A program made the position numbers and the translations under genes. From assembly GCA_015662785.1 (NCBI GenBank), contig DQTM01000185.1, positions 1-9,987 on the forward strand: a stretch of DNA of 9,987 nt, given 5' to 3'. The notes under the pieces are model-generated. The model worked only from the letters and a program-made list of their open reading frames with translations, was not told where the DNA came from and did not search any database. Shown piece after piece: positions 1 to 6,308 of this stretch. Source of the DNA: Sulfurospirillum arcachonense. Its GTDB lineage: Bacteria > Campylobacterota > Campylobacteria > Campylobacterales > Sulfurospirillaceae. Numbering within the stretch: the first letter of the stretch is position 1; each line of letters opens with the position of its first letter.

Positions 1-2604
1 ATCATATTGTTTAAGTGAAAAATCTTTAACATAGATGTTTTTCAAAGCAGAGCCATATATATCTGTATCACCATCTTTTTTATCTTTTTTAAGCTCTTTG
101 TTAATTAGACTTTTAAACTTCTGTTTTTGAAGTTCATATTTATCAAAAATCTCATCATATCCACCAGAAATATGTAGTTTTATAGCTGGACGTTTAGCGA
201 GGATTTTACTTAAGTTATCTAGTTTTTCATGCTCTGTTGCTATGACTTTTGATGACCCTTTATCGAAGTCTACAGATTTTAGTTCATCTCCACTAATACC
301 AAGCATATTACCCAACATTCTAAAAGGAGCTGTCACAATACCTGTTATCATATTTCCTATTGCTCCCCAAACAACACTACCATAACTAAAATCAGGGTCG
401 CTTATGTTTCCTTTTACAGGCATATCTATATCTATTTGACCATCCGAATCTTTCAGAAGTGCAATTGCAAGTTCCAAAGGAAGACTAGTCGCATCAGGGC
501 TATCAACAATTTCTCCTAAAACTAAAGTATTTATATTTAACTTGTTATCACCTAGTAATTTGTTCTTATCAATAGAGTATTTCAAATCCATTGATAGTTT
601 CCCTTGTTTGATTTTGTAACCAACAAATTTACTTGAATATGGAGAAAGTGAGGTTAAATCAATATTTTTAAACAGAAGGTTTAATGACGCACTTTCACGA
701 AAGTTAAATGGCGATAGTTTACCGTTTATATCTGTATATCCATACTTATCAATCTGCCCTTTGAGAGAGAGTTCTGATGGTGTAGTTGTGCCAAAATCTA
801 GTGTTGAGAGATCTCCTTTTAAGTCATGAATATGTGTTTGAAAAGGAAAAGGTAGAGAAAAATCACTAAAATCCGATGTTCCATTTGTGAGTTTCATAGG
901 TCCAATTTTAATTTTTAAATCACTTTTTTTCTTGCTTTGTTTTTTAATTTTTTGTTTTGTTTTTGTTTTACTCTCTTTAATTAATCCTGAAAAATTGGTA
1001 CTTCCATCTTTTGCGATGTGAGCTCTTATGTAAGGTTGATCTAGTTGCAAATCTTTAATTTCTAATTTCATAGGGTCATGAATATAACTAATACCATTGA
1101 TATCCAATGATTTCCAGGCTAAGAGTTTTTTCTCATCAGTTGTTTTTAACAGAAGGCTATCTATGTTGATATCACCTAAAACATCTAGTTTTAAACTCTC
1201 TTTATAGCTAACAGTCACCTCTGCTTTTGAGCTAATTTTTCCATCTTTAATAAGGAAGTTTATATATGGTTTAGCATAATTTACATAGTTTGTTGTATCA
1301 AAATCTTTTAACTCTATATTCGATTTTAATTTAAATGGCTTAATAAACAGATTTCCTTCAGATTGTAGTGAAGAGGTTTTGTTTAGAGTTGCTTTTAATA
1401 TGTAGTCTATTTGTTTTTGTTGGTCTAGTGTTATATCTTTTAGTTTTAAAGATAAATTTGTAATATCACTTTGGATTAACTCGTCTTGCATACCATCTAT
1501 AAAAGTAAAATCACCATCATTTATAATTATATTTTTTAGTAGTAGACTCCATTCACTTGGTTTCTCTTCATCTATTTTTTTATACTCTTTTGTTGCTTTA
1601 GAAGAGAAAGCCTTTAATAGGTTAAGCTCTCTGTTTTTATCTAAAAGAACAGATACATAAGGTTGATTAAGCTCTATCTTTTCCACATTTATAGATTTTC
1701 TTGGCCAGTAAAAATTCACACCATCTACATTTAGTTTTTTTAGACTCATTAAGGAATTACTATTTTTCTTATTTTCAAATGATATATCTGAAAGTATTGC
1801 AGTTGCACCATTTATTGAAAATTTTAACTCATTTGAAAGGTCGACTTTATATGGAATACGAAGATCTATTTTACCTTGATTTAAAACTGCATCAAAATCT
1901 GAAAAAGCGTAACTATATAGTTTTGGAAGTTTCAGGTTTTTAATATCTATCTCACCATAAAGCTTTAAAGGATTCAGTCTAACTCCACCTTCCCAAAACA
2001 GTTCACCATCTTTATTGATTTTTGTTATAAAATTGTGTGCATTGAGAGCATCTTTTTTGGTGCTTATGTCATGTGCGTTGAAGTTATATGGACCGAAGTT
2101 TAGATTGAACTCTTTTCCACCTCTTAAATCACTAAATTTGATATTTCCATTTGTAATGTTTAGTTTGAGAAGTGTTATAAGTGGTATATCAGAAGAAGTA
2201 GCTTGTTCTTCTGTTTTTTTATTTGTTGTGAGTGGTAGTATATTTTCAAAATTTAGCTTACCATCTTTTTCAATGGTGGCATAAAGTTTTGGAGAGTTTA
2301 TGTCTAAATTAGCAAAAAAGATATTACCCTCTAGAAGTCCAAGAGGAGCAAAATTAACAAAGATTTTTTTGAAGCCTAGAACAGGTTTATTATCTAAATC
2401 TTTCAGTAAAACATCGTTAATTTCTAAGTCAAATAAGTAAGGGTTGAATTTGGCTTTTCCTATCTCTACATGTAAACCAAGTTTCTCTTTTAAAAGTGGA
2501 GCAGTTTTGTTTGTTAAAAACCAAGGAATAAATACAAAACCAAAAACTGTATAAAAAAGTACAAAAAACGCAATCCAAAATTTAAAAGTCTTAATATATT
2601 TCAT
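1..2604 (-). CDS. AsmA-like DUF748 family envelope protein, C-terminus beyond window
   Basis: This is an uninterrupted minus-strand frame of 868 codons with no stop before the window edge, so the C-terminus is missing. The ATG at 2604 is preceded by GGAG (2614-2611) at a 6-nt spacing. Residues 2-8 contain three lysines, then a hydrophobic segment (about 9-30, rich in F/V/W) looks like an uncleaved signal anchor, placing the rest in the periplasm. The body is beta-rich and contains three modules starting near residues 102, 312 and 521. Each has an x(N/D)xP...K(D/N) motif followed by a lysine-rich hydrophilic linker. Residues about 701-739 carry the DUF748 signature SPDATSLP, then ALLKDSDGQIDIDMPV and ISDPDF. 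Residues about 776-850 (DFDKGSSKV...LAKRPAIKLHISGGYD) resemble an OmpA-like domain. The AsmA superfamily is linked to phospholipid transport and outer-membrane biogenesis; the role here is inferred. It is divergent from queH. Confidence 0.87.
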   Translation of the reverse strand, partial: MKYIKTFKFWIAFFVLFYTVFGFVFIPWFLTNKTAPLLKEKLGLHVEIGKAKFNPYLFDLEINDVLLKDLDNKPVLGFKKIFVNFAPLGLLEGNIFFANLDINSPKLYATIEKDGKLNFENILPLTTNKKTEEQATSSDIPLITLLKLNITNGNIKFSDLRGGKEFNLNFGPYNFNAHDISTKKDALNAHNFITKINKDGELFWEGGVRLNPLKLYGEIDIKNLKLPKLYSYAFSDFDAVLNQGKIDLRIPYKVDLSNELKFSINGATAILSDISFENKKNSNSLMSLKKLNVDGVNFYWPRKSINVEKIELNQPYVSVLLDKNRELNLLKAFSSKATKEYKKIDEEKPSEWSLLLKNIIINDGDFTFIDGMQDELIQSDITNLSLKLKDITLDQQKQIDYILKATLNKTSSLQSEGNLFIKPFKLKSNIELKDFDTTNYVNYAKPYINFLIKDGKISSKAEVTVSYKESLKLDVLGDINIDSLLLKTTDEKKLLAWKSLDINGISYIHDPMKLEIKDLQLDQPYIRAHIAKDGSTNFSGLIKESKTKTKQKIKKQSKKKSDLKIKIGPMKLTNGTSDFSDFSLPFPFQTHIHDLKGDLSTLDFGTTTPSELSLKGQIDKYGYTDINGKLSPFNFRESASLNLLFKNIDLTSLSPYSSKFVGYKIKQGKLSMDLKYSIDKNKLLGDNKLNINTLVLGEIVDSPDATSLPLELAIALLKDSDGQIDIDMPVKGNISDPDFSYGSVVWGAIGNMITGIVTAPFRMLGNMLGISGDELKSVDFDKGSSKVIATEHEKLDNLSKILAKRPAIKLHISGGYDEIFDKYELQKQKFKSLINKELKKDKKDGDTDIYGSALKNIYVKDFSLKQYD

Positions 2605-2610
2605 CTCTTA

Positions 2611-2614
2611 CTCC
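2611..2614 (-). promoter_or_regulatory. Ribosome binding site of the DUF748 gene
   Basis: Read on the minus strand this is GGAG, 6 nt upstream of the ATG at 2604. It supports that start codon, which immediately precedes the short basic stretch and the membrane anchor. Confidence 0.7.
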
Positions 2615-2620
2615 AATTAA

Positions 2621-2642
2621 GCTATAATTTCTAAATTATAAC
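2621..2642. promoter_or_regulatory. Palindromic divergent promoter with a -10 box on each strand
   Basis: The sequence is an inverted repeat with 10-bp arms (GCTATAATTT and AAATTATAAC, 9 of 10 pairs matching) around a 2-bp centre. The left arm carries TATAAT on the plus strand (2623-2628) and the right arm carries TATAAT on the minus strand (2640-2635). By the usual -10 to start distance, the plus transcript would begin near 2635 (leader about 73 nt to queH) and the minus transcript near 2628 (leader about 24 nt to the DUF748 gene). No good -35 box is visible on either side, as is common in Campylobacterota. Because the two sites overlap, polymerase could use only one at a time. The function is inferred from position and the hexamers. 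An operator is an alternative, and an additional extended -10-like TGTATAAC lies at 2654-2661. Confidence 0.5.
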
Positions 2643-2696
2643 ATTAGACTTCTTGTATAACCCATAAATTTGAAGATATTAGTAAGAGTCTATTAT

Positions 2697-2701
2697 AAGG
2701 A
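2697..2701 (+). promoter_or_regulatory. Ribosome binding site of queH (fixes the TTG start)
   Basis: AAGGA ends 6 nt before the TTG at 2708. The in-frame TAA at 2702-2704 lies between this site and the start, so translation cannot begin further upstream. A GTG two codons later is possible but would be spaced 12 nt from this site. Confidence 0.7.
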
Positions 2702-2707
2702 TAAAAT

Positions 2708-3796
2708 TTGCTTGTGCATATATGCTGTTCTGTTGATAGCCACTTTTTTTTGCAAAAACTGCAACTTCTTTACCCAAAAAAAGAGCTGATTGGCTTTTTT
2801 TATGACCCAAACATACACCCATATAGTGAGTATAAACTTCGTCTTTTAGATGTACAAAGAAGTTGTGACAAACTTGGAATTAGACTCATAGAAGGTGAGT
2901 ATGATTATGAGGGTTGGCTTGAAGCAATAAAAGGTTTTGAAGATGAGCCAGAAAAAGGAAAACGTTGTAGTCTCTGTTTTGACAATAGACTCGAAACTAC
3001 GGCTAAAAAAGCAGTAGAACTTGGTATAAAAGAGATAACAACAACACTTCTTACAAGCCCCAAAAAATCCATAGAACAACTACGTCAAAATGCCTTACAT
3101 GTAGAGCAGATATATGCTTTACATGTAGACACGCCAGACTTTAGAATAGATGGTGGTACACAAGAGCAGTTTTCAATGGCTAAAAAAGATATGCTTTATC
3201 ATCAAAACTATTGTGGATGTATATTTGCTTTACAAAAACAGAGAGATTCGCAAGACAGAATTCAAGATGAGTTGATGAGCCCTATAACAGCTCAAGTTTT
3301 ACCTTCATCTATAGAAGATAGAATTGAACTTTATGAAAATGTTATAAAGTGTGAAAAAAAAGAAGAAAAGTTTAAGCTTAAAAGAGAGAAATTTTTAAAC
3401 TATAGACTTTTGAGTGGTTTTGTAAGAAGAGGCAAAAAAGAGATAATTCCTAGTTATATTCTTTTTTATTCAACAATTAAAAGAGAGTTTACGAGAGGTA
3501 AAATCGAGCTAATTGAAGATGATATAGGGTATTTTAATCGTGAAGAGATACTTTTTATGGACATACAAAAGTTAAATAAACTCACAAAAAATAGGTTTAA
3601 AAGTGTATCTGAGTTGTTGAAAAAACCTTTACATGTAGAGGATGAACTGACGCTTAGAAATTCGCTTGGCTACTCAAGCATGATAAGCCTAAATCCGATT
3701 ATAATCGTAGATAAATTAGCACAAGAAAAGTATGAAATATCAATAAAATCAAAAACATATATAGACGTTAGGGAAATTTTAGTAAAGATTAGGTAA
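2708..3796 (+). CDS. queH: Epoxyqueuosine reductase QueH (DUF208) with C-terminal extension
   Basis: QueH reduces epoxyqueuosine to queuosine at the wobble base of tRNAs with GUN anticodons, the final step of the pathway. It is a cobalamin-independent alternative to QueG. The family cysteines are all present: adjacent C6-C7 in HICCSVDS, C87 and C90 in RCSLCFDNRL, and C169 and C171 in YCGC. These form the metal/iron-sulfur site in the family. TTLLTSPKK (about 112-120) is also typical. The start is TTG: an in-frame TAA lies at 2702-2704 and the first in-frame ATG falls after the CC and RCSLC cysteine motifs. The conserved core ends near residue 185, whereas the protein has 362 residues. The remaining 175 or so are lysine-rich, partly helical and unrecognised by me. 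Three homopolymer tracts (T8, A7, T7) fall in the first 100 nt. It is the first gene right of the divergent promoter, 38 bp before fabZ. Confidence 0.9.
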   Translation: MLVHICCSVDSHFFLQKLQLLYPKKELIGFFYDPNIHPYSEYKLRLLDVQRSCDKLGIRLIEGEYDYEGWLEAIKGFEDEPEKGKRCSLCFDNRLETTAKKAVELGIKEITTTLLTSPKKSIEQLRQNALHVEQIYALHVDTPDFRIDGGTQEQFSMAKKDMLYHQNYCGCIFALQKQRDSQDRIQDELMSPITAQVLPSSIEDRIELYENVIKCEKKEEKFKLKREKFLNYRLLSGFVRRGKKEIIPSYILFYSTIKREFTRGKIELIEDDIGYFNREEILFMDIQKLNKLTKNRFKSVSELLKKPLHVEDELTLRNSLGYSSMISLNPIIIVDKLAQEKYEISIKSKTYIDVREILVKIR

Positions 3797-3805
3797 AATG
3801 ATAAG

Positions 3806-3817
3806 ATTTTATAAAAT
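3806..3817. promoter_or_regulatory. 12-bp AT palindrome before fabZ, possible -10 element
   Basis: ATTTTATAAAAT is a perfect 12-bp palindrome in the 38-bp gap between queH and fabZ. It contains TATAAA (3810-3815), which could act as a -10 box for an operon-proximal promoter starting near the fabZ ribosome binding site. No -35 is evident. In such AT-rich DNA chance is a real alternative, and it lacks the GC stem expected of a terminator. Confidence 0.25.
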
Positions 3818-3821
3818 TACT

Positions 3822-3827
3822 AAAAGG
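3822..3827 (+). promoter_or_regulatory. Ribosome binding site of fabZ (fixes the TTG start)
   Basis: AAAAGG lies 7 nt before the TTG at 3835. The frame upstream closes at TAA 3802-3804 without any ATG, GTG or other TTG, so this TTG is the only credible start that keeps the N-terminal LPHRFPF motif. Confidence 0.6.
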
Positions 3828-3834
3828 CTTTGAT

Positions 3835-4287
3835 TTGACTAATATTGATGTTGTAGAGATTCAAAAGATTTTACCTCACAGATTTCCATTTTTACTTCTT
3901 GACAGAGTTACCGACTTAGTAGAAGGTAAAACAATTGAAGCATTCAAAAATGTAACAATAGGCGAACAGATATTTCAAGGTCACTTTCCTGGTCACCCTA
4001 TTTACCCTGGTGTTATGATTGTTGAAGGTATGGCACAAGCTGGTGGAGTACTAGCTTTTAAAAGTGCTAGTAAAGATGACCAAGAAGCTGCAAAAGATAA
4101 AGTAGTTTACTTTATGAGTATTGACAAGTGTAAGTTTAGATCGCCAGTAACTCCTGGTGATAGATTGGTTTATAAACTAAATGTTATCAAACATAGAGGA
4201 AGTATCTGGGTTCTAGGTGCAAAAGCTTATGTTGATGAGAAGTTAGTTTGTGAAGCTGAATTAAAAGCGATGATAGTAGACAAATAA
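3835..4287 (+). CDS. fabZ: 3-hydroxyacyl-[acyl-carrier-protein] dehydratase FabZ
   Basis: FabZ is a cytoplasmic hotdog-fold enzyme that dehydrates (3R)-hydroxyacyl-ACP to trans-2-enoyl-ACP in type II fatty acid synthesis. It competes with LpxA for the same 3-hydroxyacyl-ACP pool. The 150-residue length is normal. LPHRFPFLLLDRV (about 13-25) and the active-site block QGHFPGHP...PGVMIVEGMAQ are intact; H50 and E64 align with the catalytic H54 and E68 of E. coli FabZ. The TTG start is forced by an upstream in-frame stop, and the next in-frame ATG is at residue 61, inside the active-site block. The stop TAA overlaps the lpxA ATG by one base (TAATG), giving translational coupling. The fabZ-lpxA pair is conserved in many Gram-negative bacteria. 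Confidence 0.97.
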   Translation: MTNIDVVEIQKILPHRFPFLLLDRVTDLVEGKTIEAFKNVTIGEQIFQGHFPGHPIYPGVMIVEGMAQAGGVLAFKSASKDDQEAAKDKVVYFMSIDKCKFRSPVTPGDRLVYKLNVIKHRGSIWVLGAKAYVDEKLVCEAELKAMIVDK

Positions 4288-5072
4288 TGACAAACATCCA
4301 CCCAAATGCAATCATAGAAGATGGAGCAACCTTAGCAGATGATGTAAAAGTTGGTGCATTTACTTTTGTTTCAAAAAAATCTGTTTTAAAGTCAGGTGTT
4401 GAGATTATGCAAGGTGCACAAGTTTATGGCAACACTACAGTTGGAGAAAATACAAAGATTTATCCTTATGCAGTAGTTGGTATGCCTCCTCAAGATAGTG
4501 GCTATACGCACGAAGATGACGTAAAAGTTATTATTGGTAAGAACTGTAAAATACGAGAGTTTGTGACTATTAACGCTAGTACAAAGCATGGTGGAGGAGT
4601 TACTCGTGTTGGAGATGACTGTTTTATTATGATTTATTGTCATATCGGGCATGATTGTCAAGTTGGTAATAGTGTTACTATGGCAAATAGTGCAGGTTTA
4701 GCAGGACATGTCCAAATTGGAAGTTTTACAGTTATCGGTGGTACGACTTCGATTCATCAGTTTGTGAAGATTGGTGAGGGTTGTATGATAGGAGGAGCTA
4801 GTGCTATTGCTCAGGATATTCCTCCATTTTGTTTGGCTGAAGGAAATCGTGCTGTTGTAAAAGGTCTGAATGCAATTGGACTGAAAAGAAGATTTGAAAA
4901 AGATGATATACGTGCACTTCAAGGTGCATTTAGAAAACTTTTTAGAAGTGGTAAGCCTATCCAAGATGTGGCAGAAGAGTTTTTAAAAAATGAAAAAAAT
5001 GAAAAAGTATTGCAATTGTGTAGTTTTATAAAAGAGACTACACGTGGTATACCTTACGAGAGGGAAAAATAG
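4287..5072 (+). CDS. lpxA: UDP-N-acetylglucosamine acyltransferase LpxA
   Basis: LpxA transfers a 3-hydroxyacyl chain from ACP to the 3-position of UDP-GlcNAc, the first step of lipid A synthesis. The N-terminal two thirds is a left-handed parallel beta-helix of hexapeptide repeats (for example residues 18-65 and 105-170), and the C-terminal part from about residue 190 (VKGLNAIGLKRR onward) is the helical domain. H122 in CHIGHDC aligns with the catalytic H125 of E. coli, H141 with H144, and HQF at 157-159 is conserved. G170 aligns with E. coli G173, the hydrocarbon-ruler residue, consistent with a long acyl chain; this is an inference. The length of 261 residues is typical. The ATG overlaps the fabZ stop, no clear ribosome binding site of its own is seen, and its TAG abuts the clpX ATG. 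Confidence 0.97.
   Translation: MTNIHPNAIIEDGATLADDVKVGAFTFVSKKSVLKSGVEIMQGAQVYGNTTVGENTKIYPYAVVGMPPQDSGYTHEDDVKVIIGKNCKIREFVTINASTKHGGGVTRVGDDCFIMIYCHIGHDCQVGNSVTMANSAGLAGHVQIGSFTVIGGTTSIHQFVKIGEGCMIGGASAIAQDIPPFCLAEGNRAVVKGLNAIGLKRRFEKDDIRALQGAFRKLFRSGKPIQDVAEEFLKNEKNEKVLQLCSFIKETTRGIPYEREK
5061..5064 (+). promoter_or_regulatory. Ribosome binding site of clpX inside the lpxA 3' end
   Basis: AGGG sits within the last codons of lpxA, 8 nt before the clpX ATG that directly follows the lpxA stop. It allows ClpX to be made at its own rate as well as by coupling. Confidence 0.55.
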
Positions 5073-6308
5073 ATGGTAAATAAAGAGTGTAGTTTTTGTG
5101 GAAGTCGTGAGAGTAGCGATACAAGACTAATAGCTGGTGAAGGTGTTTTCATATGTGAACACTGTGTAATTTCAGCGCATAAGATATTTTTTGGTGATGT
5201 TAAAGAAGAAGAGCAAAAAGAGAACTCTGAGATGATAGAACAAGAGCTTTTAACTCCAAAAGAGTTAAAAGGCATGTTAGATAAGTTCGTAATAGGACAA
5301 GATAGAGCTAAAAAAGTTTTTTCTGTTGGTGTATATAATCACTATAAAAGAATATTTAAACAATCAGTTATTAAAGATGATGATACAGAAATATCAAAAT
5401 CAAACATACTTCTAGTTGGACCTACAGGAAGTGGTAAAACACTTATGGCTCAAACTATGGCTAAGTTTTTAGATGTTCCTATCGCTATATGTGATGCAAC
5501 TAGTCTAACAGAAGCTGGTTATGTTGGAGAAGATGTTGAGAACATTTTAACAAGACTACTTCAAGCAGCAAATGGCGATGTAAAACGTGCAGAACAAGGC
5601 ATAGTTTTTGTTGATGAGGTAGATAAAGTAGCGCGTATGAGTGAAAACCGTTCAATCACAAGAGATGTGAGTGGAGAGGGAGTTCAACAAGCACTTCTAA
5701 AAATTATCGAGGGAAGCGTTGTAAACATTCCGCCAAAAGGTGGAAGAAAACACCCTAATCAAGAGTTTTTACAGATAGATACGGCAAATATACTGTTTAT
5801 TTGTGGTGGAGCATTTGATGGTCTTGAAGATATAATCAAAAGAAGAATTGGTAACAATGTTCTTGGGTTTGACCAAGAAAAAAGAGTTAAGAGCGATGAT
5901 GTAAAACTTTTTGAAGAGATTGAGCCAGATGATTTAGTTCATTATGGACTTATTCCTGAGCTTATTGGACGTCTTCATGTTACGGCGACTTTAGGTGAAA
6001 TCACTGAAGATGAGATGGTAAGAATTCTTACAGAACCTCAAAATGCTATTTTCAAACAGTATAGAAAACTATTTGCAATTGACAATGTAGAACTTACTTT
6101 TGAAGATGATGCATTAAGAGAAGTTGCTGTTTTAGCTATAAAAAGAAAAACAGGTGCAAGAGGTTTAAGAAGTATTATGGAGGAGATTATGACTGATATT
6201 ATGTATGAACTTCCAGAGCTTGATGGTTATGAAGTATTGATAACAAAAGACGTAGTGGTGAATGGCGAAAAGCCGTTGTATATTAAAAAAAATAAGAAGA
6301 GTGCATAA
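5073..6308 (+). CDS. clpX: ATP-dependent protease ATP-binding subunit ClpX
   Basis: ClpX is a hexameric AAA+ unfoldase that recognises tagged or adaptor-delivered proteins and feeds them to ClpP. The N-terminal zinc-binding domain has C6, C9, C28 and C31. Walker A is GPTGSGKT (116-123), the pore loop GYVG is at 149-152, Walker B ends in D181-E182, RKH is at 225-227, the arginine finger is R300 in IGRL, and the sensor II arginine is R363 in TGARGLR. The ClpP-docking tripeptide is LGF (264-266), where E. coli has IGF. The 411-residue length is normal and the protein appears complete. No clpP is adjacent; it must be encoded elsewhere. In many proteobacteria clpX follows clpP, so placement between lpxA and mreB is a lineage feature. 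The stop overlaps the mreB ATG. Confidence 0.98.
   Translation: MVNKECSFCGSRESSDTRLIAGEGVFICEHCVISAHKIFFGDVKEEEQKENSEMIEQELLTPKELKGMLDKFVIGQDRAKKVFSVGVYNHYKRIFKQSVIKDDDTEISKSNILLVGPTGSGKTLMAQTMAKFLDVPIAICDATSLTEAGYVGEDVENILTRLLQAANGDVKRAEQGIVFVDEVDKVARMSENRSITRDVSGEGVQQALLKIIEGSVVNIPPKGGRKHPNQEFLQIDTANILFICGGAFDGLEDIIKRRIGNNVLGFDQEKRVKSDDVKLFEEIEPDDLVHYGLIPELIGRLHVTATLGEITEDEMVRILTEPQNAIFKQYRKLFAIDNVELTFEDDALREVAVLAIKRKTGARGLRSIMEEIMTDIMYELPELDGYEVLITKDVVVNGEKPLYIKKNKKSA

Noticed and set aside
1701..2284. Two plus-strand ORFs of 80 and 89 codons (1701-1943 and 2015-2284)
   Set aside because: They are antisense to a continuous 868-codon frame with clear DUF748 motifs, show no ribosome binding site or domain, and are coding shadows.
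2643..2707. Possible preQ1-type riboswitch in the queH leader
   Set aside because: There is a weak, bulged pairing (2646-2654 with 2684-2691) around a loop of about 30 nt, but no preQ1 aptamer core or A-rich tail that I can match. QueH acts after preQ1, so such a switch is not especially expected.
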